Source: Flavobacterium tistrianum
Lineage (GTDB): Bacteria; Bacteroidota; Bacteroidia; Flavobacteriales; Flavobacteriaceae
NCBI RefSeq assembly: GCF_003254545.1
Contig: NZ_QJRH01000072.1
Span: 432,799 to 496,798, forward strand
Direction: 5' to 3'
Length of the DNA stretch: 64,000 nt
In this document: one piece after another, positions 33,017 to 41,425 of the stretch
Numbering within the stretch: position 1 is the stretch's first letter
Layout: every line of letters begins with the position of its first letter
The notes under the pieces: generated by a model
Told to the model about the DNA's origin: nothing
Databases searched by the model: none
The model's input: the letters and a program-made list of their open reading frames with translations, nothing else
Translations under genes and position numbers: made by a program

Positions 33017-33991
33017 TTAAACTTTACGCCCCATTAAATTCTCTCCAAATGTTCTTAGAATATCTTTTTTTTCAGAATTAATATCCATTTTTTCTAAGGT
33101 TTCAAAGGCTTTTAAAGTATACATTTCAATAGCTTCTTGAGTAGCTTTTGAAGCTCCAGATTCGTTGAAAATGGCTTTGGCAGTTTCTATTTTTTCTGAA
33201 TTATCGTCAAGTTGAAGCGTGAATAATTTTTCTAATTCAGAAGCTTTTTCATCAGAAGAAAATTCTAAAGCCTTCAGATATAAATACGTTTTTTTGTTTT
33301 CTATAATATCTCCTCCAACCTGTTTTCCGAATGTTTCTGGGTCGCCAAAAGCATCTAGATAATCGTCTTGAAGTTGGAAAGCCAAACCTAAATTTAATCC
33401 AAAATCATAAATTAAATCCGCTTCTTTTTCAGAAGTTTTTGCCACAATGGCACCCATTTTCATGGCAGCCGCAACCAAAACAGCTGTTTTATACTCAATC
33501 ATTTTTAAGTATTGCGGAATCGTAACATCTTTACGAGTTTCAAAATCTACATCCCATTGCTGTCCTTCACAAACTTCAAGCGCTGTTTTGCTGAATAATT
33601 TGGCAAGGTTTCTAAAAACAATCGGCTCGTATTGCTCAAAATACTGGTAAGCTAAAATCAGCATGGCATCTCCAGAAAGAATTCCAGTGTTTAAATCCCA
33701 TTTTTCGTGCACTGTAACTTGTCCTCTTCTCAAAGGCGCATCGTCCATAATATCATCATGAACTAGCGAAAAGTTATGAAAAACTTCAACTGCCATTGCA
33801 GCCGGAAGCGCAATCGAATAGTCAGTATCAAAAACCTCTGCGGCCATTAAAGTTAAAACTGGACGGATACGTTTTCCGCCAAGCCCTAAAATGTATTCTA
33901 TTGGTTCGTAAAGATTTTTAGGCTCTTTATGTATGTTTTGGCTTTGTAGATAATTGATGAAAAAATCTTGGTACTGACTAATATCGTGCAT
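33017..33991 (-). CDS. Polyprenyl diphosphate synthase (class I)
   Basis: A 324-residue trans-isoprenyl chain synthase that condenses IPP with an allylic diphosphate. The first aspartate-rich motif DDIMDD (about 82-87, followed by RRGQ) and the second, DDYLDAFGD (about 210-218), are intact, as are GGKRIRP near 33-39 and KTAVLVAAA near 167. Chain length, farnesyl to octaprenyl, cannot be decided by eye; menaquinone or undecaprenyl precursors are likely. It is convergent with nothing on its 3' side and divergent from yceI. Confidence 0.9.
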   Translation of the reverse strand: MHDISQYQDFFINYLQSQNIHKEPKNLYEPIEYILGLGGKRIRPVLTLMAAEVFDTDYSIALPAAMAVEVFHNFSLVHDDIMDDAPLRRGQVTVHEKWDLNTGILSGDAMLILAYQYFEQYEPIVFRNLAKLFSKTALEVCEGQQWDVDFETRKDVTIPQYLKMIEYKTAVLVAAAMKMGAIVAKTSEKEADLIYDFGLNLGLAFQLQDDYLDAFGDPETFGKQVGGDIIENKKTYLYLKALEFSSDEKASELEKLFTLQLDDNSEKIETAKAIFNESGASKATQEAIEMYTLKAFETLEKMDINSEKKDILRTFGENLMGRKV

Positions 33992-34132
33992 AATAAATTC
34001 TGATTTCGCGGCTCAAAGATACAATTCAAATATGAATTTCTAAGGATGAAATGTTAAAAGCGTATGAATCACCTTAAACAGGCTTTTAATCCGTCTCATT
34101 TCTAAGATGTTAAAATTTTTCGCAAAAAACTT

Positions 34133-34160
34133 GGAAACTTTTTTGGTATTCAGAGTTTCC
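34133..34160. promoter_or_regulatory. TetR operator candidate 1 (yceI promoter, upstream)
   Basis: GGAAACT, 14 bases, AGTTTCC: perfect 7-bp inverted arms over 28 bp. It contains the -33 TTG (34143-34145) of the yceI promoter and ends 5 bp before its -7 element. Two more sites with the same arms and spacing lie at 34185-34212 and 34826-34853. Confidence 0.78.
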
Positions 34161-34172
34161 TGTCTATATTTG
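34143..34172 (+). promoter_or_regulatory. Promoter of the yceI-like gene
   Basis: TTG (34143-34145), 19 bases, TATATTTG (34165-34172), a full Bacteroidetes consensus. It is bracketed by operator candidates 1 and 2. Confidence 0.7.
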
Positions 34173-34184
34173 CAGCGATAAAAT

Positions 34185-34212
34185 GGAAACTAAGAACACT
34201 AAAAAAGTTTCC
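34185..34212. promoter_or_regulatory. TetR operator candidate 2 (yceI promoter, downstream)
   Basis: The same GGAAACT-N14-AGTTTCC structure, beginning 13 bp after the -7 element, just past the transcription start. A repressor here would block elongation or stabilise a loop with operator 1, 52 bp upstream (exact centre-to-centre distance). Confidence 0.75.
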
Positions 34213-34257
34213 ATGACGAGTTTTAATGATTCTTAAAATCAATTAAATCAGCTATTT

Positions 34258-34779
34258 ATGAAAACAAAATGGACTTTAGATTCAAGCCAGTCAGATGTTT
34301 TATTAGAAATGAGACGATCAAGAACTGCTTATTTGGGAGGAGACTCAAATAAATTTGATGGATATGTGAATATTGAAGACAATGAGATTGAAGATGCTTC
34401 TGTCGAATTCTCATTAGACATCAATAATAAAAATGAAAGTTTCCAATCTATAGATGCTTATTTGCAGCTTCAGGATTTTTTTGAAGAAGATGAGCATCCG
34501 ATTATCAGTTTCAAATCGACTTCATTTCAAAAAGTAAATCAAAACATTAATTTTTTCAAAGGAGATTTAACTATAAAAGATATCACCAGAGTAGTTGAAT
34601 TGGATGCTGAGTTTCTAGGAGAAAATATTTATAACGGAGAAAAGAAAGTAGCTTTTGAAATTAAAGGAAACATCAAACGTGAGGACTTTGGTTTAGATTA
34701 CAGTTCTTTCAATCATACTTCGGGTGCAGCCTTAGGAAAAGACATTAAACTTATAGCAAATTTAGAATTTAGCATATAA
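34258..34779 (+). CDS. YceI-like family protein (cytoplasmic form)
   Basis: A 173-residue lipocalin-like beta-barrel protein, of the family that binds isoprenoid or amphiphilic ligands. It starts directly with the fold (KWTLDSSQSDVLLEMRRS), includes SFKSTSFQKVNQNINFFKGDLTIKD-type strands and ends DIKLIANLEFSI. It has no signal peptide, unlike many YceI proteins. Two operator candidates at its promoter and the adjacent TetR gene suggest that it is induced together with the efflux pump. Confidence 0.85.
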   Translation: MKTKWTLDSSQSDVLLEMRRSRTAYLGGDSNKFDGYVNIEDNEIEDASVEFSLDINNKNESFQSIDAYLQLQDFFEEDEHPIISFKSTSFQKVNQNINFFKGDLTIKDITRVVELDAEFLGENIYNGEKKVAFEIKGNIKREDFGLDYSSFNHTSGAALGKDIKLIANLEFSI

Positions 34780-34825
34780 ATCTTACCAAATCAATAAATT
34801 GATGTAAAATTATTACAAATAAACA

Positions 34826-34853
34826 GGAAACTATTTTTTTAATTTTAGTTTCC
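34826..34853. promoter_or_regulatory. TetR operator candidate 3 (tetR promoter)
   Basis: GGAAACT-N14-AGTTTCC again, ending 5 bp before the -7 element of the tetR promoter. The placement relative to the -7 is identical to operator 1. Consistent with autoregulation and control of the downstream efflux genes. Confidence 0.78.
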
Positions 34854-34857
34854 AAAG

Positions 34858-34865
34858 TATATTTG
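34858..34865 (+). promoter_or_regulatory. -7 element of the tetR/efflux operon promoter
   Basis: TATATTTG, exact TAnnTTTG. The -33 lies within operator 3 and is only a T-run. The ATG follows 21 bases later. Confidence 0.6.
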
Positions 34866-34886
34866 TGATGCAATCGAGAATTTAAA

Positions 34887-35486
34887 ATGAAAGAGAAGAT
34901 TATAGCAAAAGCAAGCGAGTTGTTTTTAAAGCTTGGTTTTAAGAGTGTCACAATGGACGATATTGCAGGTGAAATGTGTATTTCTAAAAAAACGATTTAC
35001 AAGTATTTCTGCAATAAAGAAGTTCTGATTGAAGAAAGCACTTCGCTGGTTCATGGCCAAGTACACGAAATCATGGATACCATCATAGCAAAGAATTTTA
35101 ATGCTATTCATGAAAATTTTGAGATCAGAGAAATGTTCCGTGACATGTTTAAAAATAACATAGACACGTCTCCAATTTATCAGTTAAAGAAGCATTACCC
35201 TGAGATTTATCAAAATATCCTTTCATTTGAAATTGATCAATGTACACAGATGTTTAGAGAAAATATTGAAAAGGGAATTCGTGAAGGTCTTTACAGAAGC
35301 GATTTGAATATAGAGGTTTATGTCAAGTTTTATTATACACTGGTTTTTCATATAAACGAAAATACGGTTTCTGAAAGTGAGGCGCAAAGAATTGAGCTGG
35401 AAGCATTAGAATATCATACCCGTGCAATGGCCACCGCAAAAGGAGTAGAGGAATTAGAAAAGCAGCTAAAAAGAATAAATAATTAA
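34887..35486 (+). CDS. TetR/AcrR-family transcriptional regulator
   Basis: A 199-residue repressor. The N-terminal helix-turn-helix (FKSVTMDDIAGEMCISKKTI then YKYFCNKEVLIEEST, about 17-52) is clear, and the C-terminal helical domain is the usual ligand/dimer part. Three GGAAACT-N14-AGTTTCC sites around its own and the yceI promoters are probable operators. It is first in an apparent operon with tolC-, MFP- and RND-type genes (92 bp, 12 bp and 90 bp spacers), so it probably represses its pump until a substrate binds. Confidence 0.9.
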   Translation: MKEKIIAKASELFLKLGFKSVTMDDIAGEMCISKKTIYKYFCNKEVLIEESTSLVHGQVHEIMDTIIAKNFNAIHENFEIREMFRDMFKNNIDTSPIYQLKKHYPEIYQNILSFEIDQCTQMFRENIEKGIREGLYRSDLNIEVYVKFYYTLVFHINENTVSESEAQRIELEALEYHTRAMATAKGVEELEKQLKRINN

Positions 35487-35578
35487 TTCATCCAAATATA
35501 TTAATCGTCATTATTCTGAGTGAGGATGGAAAATGGCGATACTATCTCAAAATTTAAAAAATAAATATTTAACTACTT

Positions 35579-36910
35579 ATGAAAAGAATCCTTATTATAT
35601 TTTTGTGCACCATTGGCTTGTCTGTCAACGCACAAACCACTTTAACCCTGAAAGACGCTGTCAATTATGCGCTCCAAAATAAAGCAGATGCTAAAAAAGC
35701 AAAGCTTCAGGTAGAAAATAGTGAGTATCAGATTCAGGAAATACGTTCGAGAGCTTTACCGCAAATTAGTGCAAACGGAAGCTTAACGTATAATCCGGTA
35801 ATTCAGACAACAGTTATTGATGGAGCAGCATTTGGTGCGCCAGGAACTACAATTCAGGCTGCGTTTGGACAAAAATGGACATCGACTGCGGGTGTTTCTT
35901 TAACGCAAGCATTATTTGATCAATCTGTTTTTACAGGTTTAAGAGCTGCAAAAACAACTCGTGAGTTTTATCAAATAAATGATCAGTTAACTGAAGAACA
36001 AGTTATTGAAAGAGTTGCAAATAACTACTATTCAGTTTATGTGCAAAGAGAAAGACTTATTTTATTAGACAGTAACTACGTAAATACACAAAAAGTTCGT
36101 GATATTGTTCAAGGGCAGTTTAATAATGGTTTAGCTAAAAAAATTGATTTAGATCGTATTATCGTAAAACTGTCTAACATTGATACAGATCGTCAGCAGG
36201 TTAAAAATCAAATCGAGTTACAGGAAAATGCATTAAAGTTTTACATGGGTATGCCTATCGAAACTCAAATCGTTATGCCAAAAGAAGAATTTGAAGTTGT
36301 GCCAGCTGCTTTAACACAAGAGCCAAATATTGAAAACAGAACAGAATATTTGCTTTTGAAAAAACAAGAAGAACTTTTAGTATTCAATAAAAAAGCGGTC
36401 GAAGCAGGTTATTATCCTACACTTTCATTGTCTGCAGGCTATAATTATATCGGACAAGGACCTAATATGCCTTGGTTTGCAAAACCAGAAAAAGGAGTGT
36501 ATTGGTCAGACTTCTCTGCAATTGCTTTAAACTTACACGTGCCAATCTTTACAGGTTTCGGAACTCGTGCAAAAGTTAGACAAGCTGATGTTCAAATCAG
36601 AGAATTACAAGAAGACATCAAAGACACAAAACTTTCTCTTGATTTAGATTATAGAAATGCAATGACGCAGATTAATAACAATCTTGTGACTATCGAAAAT
36701 CAGAGAGAAAATATGCGTTTAGCGTTAGAAATTCTAAGCAATACCAAAAACAATTACCTTCAAGGTTTAGCATCTTTAACCGATTTGCTAGATGCAGAAA
36801 ACGCGTCTCTTGAAGCTCAAAATAACTTTACAAGAGCAGTTTTAAATTATAAAATTGCCGAAATATCTCTAATCAAATCGAAAGGCGAACTTAAATCTCT
36901 TACTAAATAA
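35579..36910 (+). CDS. TolC-family outer membrane efflux channel
   Basis: A 443-residue outer-membrane factor of a tripartite efflux pump. Signal peptide 1-18 (SVNA/QTT), then two repeats of the OEP coiled-coil/barrel fold. Long helical segments (about 145-245 and 345-435) end in SLIKSKGELKSLTK. It lies 12 bp before the membrane fusion protein gene. Confidence 0.91.
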   Translation: MKRILIIFLCTIGLSVNAQTTLTLKDAVNYALQNKADAKKAKLQVENSEYQIQEIRSRALPQISANGSLTYNPVIQTTVIDGAAFGAPGTTIQAAFGQKWTSTAGVSLTQALFDQSVFTGLRAAKTTREFYQINDQLTEEQVIERVANNYYSVYVQRERLILLDSNYVNTQKVRDIVQGQFNNGLAKKIDLDRIIVKLSNIDTDRQQVKNQIELQENALKFYMGMPIETQIVMPKEEFEVVPAALTQEPNIENRTEYLLLKKQEELLVFNKKAVEAGYYPTLSLSAGYNYIGQGPNMPWFAKPEKGVYWSDFSAIALNLHVPIFTGFGTRAKVRQADVQIRELQEDIKDTKLSLDLDYRNAMTQINNNLVTIENQRENMRLALEILSNTKNNYLQGLASLTDLLDAENASLEAQNNFTRAVLNYKIAEISLIKSKGELKSLTK

Positions 36911-36922
36911 CAAATTATTACA

Positions 36923-37990
36923 ATGAAGAAAATAATTATAACAGTCGTAATCATAATTGTAGCTTTTTTTGGAGTTAGCTACATTTTAAATAAGAACAAA
37001 GCAGAAAACGAAGCGAAAACTGCCATTGTAGCAGAAAAAAACGCAGCAGTTTCTGTAAAAGTGGCTACAGTAAAAACAGAAGATGTTAACTTAGGTTTTA
37101 CTGCAAACGGAAACTTCGCACCAATTCAGGAATTAACTTTTTCTGCTGAAAAATCTGGAAAAGTAATTAGTGTTTTAGTTAAAGAAGGTGACTATGTAAG
37201 AGTTGGTCAAACTCTTTTAACAGTAAGAGGTGATGTTATCAATGTAAATGCTCAAGCAGCTGAAGCAGCATATCAAAATGCAAAATCTGATTATGCTAGA
37301 TATGAAAACGCTTTCAAAACTGGCGGTGTTACAAAACAACAATTAGATCAAGCAAAATTAGCTTTAACTAATGCTCAATCTAACTATACTCAAGCTAAAA
37401 TTAATGTTGGAGATACAAGAGTAAAAGCTCCAATCAATGGATACATCAATAAAAAATACATCGAACCAGGATCTATTTTAGCTGGAATGCCTGCAACTGC
37501 TTTATTTGATATTGTAAATGTTTCTAAATTAAAATTGACTGTTACAGTAAACGAAACTCAAGTTGCTAGTTTAAAATTAGGACAAACTGTAGACATTACA
37601 GCGAGTGTTTATCCTGATAAATCATTTAGCGGAAAAATTACTTTCATTGCTGCAAAAGCAGATGCTTCTTTAAATTTCCCTGTTGAAATTGAAATTACAA
37701 ACAACGCTAACAACGACCTAAAAGCAGGTATGTACGGAACTGCAAACTTTGGTGCTAAAAGCCAAGAACAAAACTTAAAAGTGGTTCCTAGAAATGCATT
37801 TGTTGGAAGTGTGAGCAGTAACGAAATTTTTGTTGTAGAAAACGGTGTTGCTAAATTGAGAAAAGTTGTTGCTGGAAGAATCTTAGGAGATAAAGTTGAA
37901 ATCATCAATGGTTTAAATGACGGAGAAACTGTAATTGTTACAGGTCAAATCAACCTACAAGACGGAAATACAGTAGAAATTATTAAATAA
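36923..37990 (+). CDS. RND efflux periplasmic adaptor (membrane fusion protein)
   Basis: A 355-residue adaptor with an N-terminal membrane anchor (about 3-22), a barrel-sandwich lipoyl-like domain (SVLVKEGDYVRVGQTLLTV, about 80; RVKAPINGYINKKYIEPGS, about 168), an alpha-hairpin of about 60 residues, a beta-barrel and a membrane-proximal domain. It joins the RND pump to the TolC-like channel. Confidence 0.92.
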   Translation: MKKIIITVVIIIVAFFGVSYILNKNKAENEAKTAIVAEKNAAVSVKVATVKTEDVNLGFTANGNFAPIQELTFSAEKSGKVISVLVKEGDYVRVGQTLLTVRGDVINVNAQAAEAAYQNAKSDYARYENAFKTGGVTKQQLDQAKLALTNAQSNYTQAKINVGDTRVKAPINGYINKKYIEPGSILAGMPATALFDIVNVSKLKLTVTVNETQVASLKLGQTVDITASVYPDKSFSGKITFIAAKADASLNFPVEIEITNNANNDLKAGMYGTANFGAKSQEQNLKVVPRNAFVGSVSSNEIFVVENGVAKLRKVVAGRILGDKVEIINGLNDGETVIVTGQINLQDGNTVEIIK

Positions 37991-38080
37991 TTATTTGGCT
38001 ATAAGCATAAGCTATAGGCTCTAAGCAATTTCAAAGCTTAAAGCCTACTGCCTAAAGCTTAAAGCATAAAGAAAAAATAT
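37991..38080. repeat. AAGCTTAAAGC-type repeats in the MFP-RND spacer
   Basis: The 90-bp spacer is made of GGCTATAAGCATAAGC-like units followed by their inverted relatives (GCTTAAAGCCTA, GCCTAAAGCTTAAAGC). It codes for nothing and can fold imperfectly. It looks like another dispersed intergenic repeat inserted within an operon. Confidence 0.7.
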
Positions 38081-41000
38081 ATGAAATTAGCCGAAATATC
38101 CATAAAACGTCCGTCGTTGGTAATTGTATTGTTTACAATTCTAACACTAGGTGGATTGTTCAGTTACAGCCAATTAGGCTACGAGCTGATCCCAAAATTC
38201 GAAACCAACGTAATTACGGTTTCAACTGTATATCCTGGAGCTTCTCCAAGTGAGGTTGAAAATACAGTAACAAAGAAAATTGAAGATGCGATTGCGTCTC
38301 TTGAAAATATCAAAAAAATCGATTCGAAATCTTATGAGAGTCTTTCGATTGTATCGATCACATTGACTTCAAACGCGAATGTTGATATTTCGATGAACGA
38401 TGCACAGCGTAAAATTAATGCGATTTTGAGTGACTTGCCAGACGATGCGGATCCGCCGTCATTGACTAAATTCTCTTTGAGTGATTTACCAATTATGACG
38501 CTTGGTGCGAATGGAAAAATGGACGAAGCAGCGTTTTACGATTTGATCGATAAAAAGATTGCTCCAGTTTTATCTCGTGTACAAGGGGTTGCTCAGGTAA
38601 ACATTATTGGTGGTCAAGAACGTGAGATTCAGGTAAACCTTGATGCAGTAAAAATGCAAGGTTACGGATTATCTGTTCCACAAGTGCAACAAACTATTTT
38701 AAGTTCAAACTTGGATTTCCCAACGGGTAACATCCAAACTCGTAACCAAAAAATCTTAATCCGTTTAGCGGGTAAATATAAAAATGTTGACGAATTAAGA
38801 AACTTAGTGGTTTCTTCTCAAAACGGAATTCAAATTCGTTTAGGTGAAATTGCAGACGTTCAGGATACGCAAAAAATCGCAGAGAAAATTGCGCGTGTAG
38901 ATCAAAAAAGTGCGATTGTACTTCAAATTGTAAAACAATCAGATGCGAATGCCGTTGCGGTAAGTGAGCAATTGATTAAAACAATTAAAACTTTAGAGAA
39001 CGATTATAAATCGGCTCAATTAAAATTAGAAGTAGCAAAAGATAGTACAGTCTTTACTCTTGAAGCAGCAGATTCTGTTGTACATGACTTGTTAATTGCG
39101 GTTATTCTGGTAGCATTCGTAATGTTGTTCTTCTTGCACAGTATTAGAAACTCGTTAATCGTAATGGTATCTATTCCAGCATCTTTGATTGCTACATTTA
39201 TTGGTATTTATTTGTTGGGCTACACGCTCAACTTAATGTCTTTACTTGGTTTATCTCTTGTAGTTGGTATTCTTGTGGATGACGCGATTGTGGTATTGGA
39301 GAATATTTACCGACACATGGAGATGGGTAAAAGCCGAATTCGTGCCGCTTATGACGGAACTGCCGAAATTGGTGCAACCGTAACTTCGATTACATTAGTA
39401 ATTGTGGTGGTGTTCTTACCGATTGCGATGAGTACAGGATTAGTATCGAACATTATTACACAGTTCTGTGTTACGGTAATTATTTCTACAATGTTCTCGT
39501 TATTGGCTTCATTTACGATTATTCCGTGGTTATCATCACGTTTCGGAAAATTAGAGCATATTGAAGGTAAAAATCTTTTCGGAAGAATTATCTTAGGATT
39601 TGAAAGCTATTTGACTCGTTTTACTGACTGGGTATCTCATTTATTAAACTGGTGTTTAGATCACTACATTAAAACAATGGTGGTTATTATAGTAATGTTC
39701 TTTGGTACGATCTTCTGGTTAATGGGAGGTGGATATATTGGAGGAGAGTTCTTCGCCTCATCTGATAGTGGTGAGTTCTTAGTACAAATCGAGATGCCAA
39801 AAGATGCTTCGTTAGAGCAAACCAACTTTATGACGCAAAAAGCAGAAGCTTTCTTAAAAGGAGAGAAATATGTTTTCAGCCAAATTACAACAGTTGGTCA
39901 AACCAGTGAAGGTTTAGGAGCAGCTCAGGCAACTGCATATAAAGCAGAGATTGACGTTAAAATGATCGATCAAAAAGATCGTACAGATGACGCCAACGTA
40001 TACGCTGCAAAAGTGAAACGTAAATTGGAGAAAGTTTTAGTTGGTGCAAAAGTAAAAACAGTTCCTGTAGGTATCTTAGGTACTGCTGAAGATGCAACTT
40101 TAGGTTTGATCGTAACAGGTCCAAACGTAGAAAGTGCTATGAAATTTGCTAAAATGGCCGAAGCTGAATTACGCACCATTCCTGGAACAACTGAGATTAA
40201 ATTAACAGTTGAAGATGGAAACCCTGAGATCAACGTTCAAGTTGACAGAGATAAAATGGCTGCTTTAGGACTAACGCTTCAAACAGTTGGTTTAACCATG
40301 CAGACAGCTTATAGCGGTAATACAGACGGTAAATTTAGAGCTGGTGAATACGAATATGACATCAACATTAAATACAACGAATTTGATAGAAAAAATATCA
40401 CAGACGTTAGTAATTTGATTTTCATCAACAATGCTGGTCAACAGATTAAATTAAACCAATTCGCGACAATTACAGAAGGTTCTGGACCAAGTAAATTGGA
40501 GCGTAGAGATAAAACAGCTTCTGTAACCGTACAAGGACAGAATGTTGGGGTGCCAGCAGGAACAATCGTTCAGCAATGGCAAGCAAAATTAGATAAATTG
40601 CAAAAACCAACTGGAGTTAACTACATCTGGGGTGGTGACCAAGAGAACCAATCTGAAGGATTTGGTACTTTAGGAATCGCATTATTAGCCGCTATTATTT
40701 TGGTTTACCTTGTAATGGTTGGATTGTATGACAGTTTCGTTCACCCGTTTGTTGTATTGTTTGCTATTCCGCTTTCGTTCATTGGGGTTTTATTTGCGCT
40801 TGCCTTAACCAACAATACTTTAAATATCTTTACGATATTAGGGGTAATCATGTTGATTGGTCTGGTGTGTAAGAATGCGATCATGCTTGTCGATTATACC
40901 AATCAGCGTAGAGCAGCTGGAGAATCAATCAGAAACGCTCTAATCCAAGCAAACCACGCACGTTTACGTCCGATCTTGATGACAACAATTGCGATGGTAT

Positions 41001-41257
41001 TTGGTATGTTCCCAATTGCATTGGCATCTGGAGCAGGAGCTGAATGGAAAAACGGATTGGCTTGGGTAATTATTGGAGGTTTGATTTCTTCATTATTCCT
41101 TACGTTAATCGTAGTTCCTGTAATCTATGATATTATGGAGAAAATTATCCGTAAGTTCTCTAAAGGAGAAAAAATCGACTATGAAGCTGAAATGCACGCA
41201 GATTATACGCCAGCAGAATTAAGCGAAGACGGTTTCAATCCTAAACACACTCATTAA
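38081..41257 (+). CDS. RND-family multidrug efflux permease (HAE1-like)
   Basis: A 1058-residue proton-driven inner-membrane pump. It has the family plan of 12 helices and two large periplasmic loops, with the first helix at 12-30 (VIVLFTILTLGGLFSYSQLG). The proton-relay aspartates are in VGILVDDAIVVLENIYRHME (about 398-402). The second repeat begins near 530 (IVMFFGTIFWLMGGGYIGG) and ends with GLVCKNAIMLVDYTNQRR and LRPILMTTIAMVFGMFPIAL. Substrates are unknown; hydrophobic drugs or bile-like compounds are typical. Terminators follow. Confidence 0.93.
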   Translation: MKLAEISIKRPSLVIVLFTILTLGGLFSYSQLGYELIPKFETNVITVSTVYPGASPSEVENTVTKKIEDAIASLENIKKIDSKSYESLSIVSITLTSNANVDISMNDAQRKINAILSDLPDDADPPSLTKFSLSDLPIMTLGANGKMDEAAFYDLIDKKIAPVLSRVQGVAQVNIIGGQEREIQVNLDAVKMQGYGLSVPQVQQTILSSNLDFPTGNIQTRNQKILIRLAGKYKNVDELRNLVVSSQNGIQIRLGEIADVQDTQKIAEKIARVDQKSAIVLQIVKQSDANAVAVSEQLIKTIKTLENDYKSAQLKLEVAKDSTVFTLEAADSVVHDLLIAVILVAFVMLFFLHSIRNSLIVMVSIPASLIATFIGIYLLGYTLNLMSLLGLSLVVGILVDDAIVVLENIYRHMEMGKSRIRAAYDGTAEIGATVTSITLVIVVVFLPIAMSTGLVSNIITQFCVTVIISTMFSLLASFTIIPWLSSRFGKLEHIEGKNLFGRIILGFESYLTRFTDWVSHLLNWCLDHYIKTMVVIIVMFFGTIFWLMGGGYIGGEFFASSDSGEFLVQIEMPKDASLEQTNFMTQKAEAFLKGEKYVFSQITTVGQTSEGLGAAQATAYKAEIDVKMIDQKDRTDDANVYAAKVKRKLEKVLVGAKVKTVPVGILGTAEDATLGLIVTGPNVESAMKFAKMAEAELRTIPGTTEIKLTVEDGNPEINVQVDRDKMAALGLTLQTVGLTMQTAYSGNTDGKFRAGEYEYDINIKYNEFDRKNITDVSNLIFINNAGQQIKLNQFATITEGSGPSKLERRDKTASVTVQGQNVGVPAGTIVQQWQAKLDKLQKPTGVNYIWGGDQENQSEGFGTLGIALLAAIILVYLVMVGLYDSFVHPFVVLFAIPLSFIGVLFALALTNNTLNIFTILGVIMLIGLVCKNAIMLVDYTNQRRAAGESIRNALIQANHARLRPILMTTIAMVFGMFPIALASGAGAEWKNGLAWVIIGGLISSLFLTLIVVPVIYDIMEKIIRKFSKGEKIDYEAEMHADYTPAELSEDGFNPKHTH

Positions 41258-41275
41258 TAGTTTTAATTTTTGATA

Positions 41276-41352
41276 GTGAAATTCCGAGCCCGAATTCGGA
41301 ATTTCACCATAAAAATCCCAAGTTCCTTCAATTAGGAATTTGGGATTTTTTT
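41276..41352 (+). terminator. Double hairpin terminator of the efflux operon
   Basis: GTGAAATTCCGA/TCGGAATTTCAC (41276-41287, 41296-41307) forms one perfect hairpin. A second with 17-bp arms (AAAAATCCCAAGTTCCT at 41311-41327, AGGAATTTGGGATTTTT at 41334-41350, one G-U wobble) is followed by T. The second is the rho-independent terminator. Confidence 0.87.
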
Positions 41353-41425
41353 ATCCTGAATTAAAAAGACAATATAAAAAAATGTCAGCTTTTTCGTTTA
41401 TTTGCATCACCTTACAAAAAATATT

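Noticed and set aside
41402..41425. TTG start for the MFS exporter gene
   Set aside because: The extra eight residues are not like the family N-terminus, and the ATG at 41426 begins at the first cytoplasmic segment.
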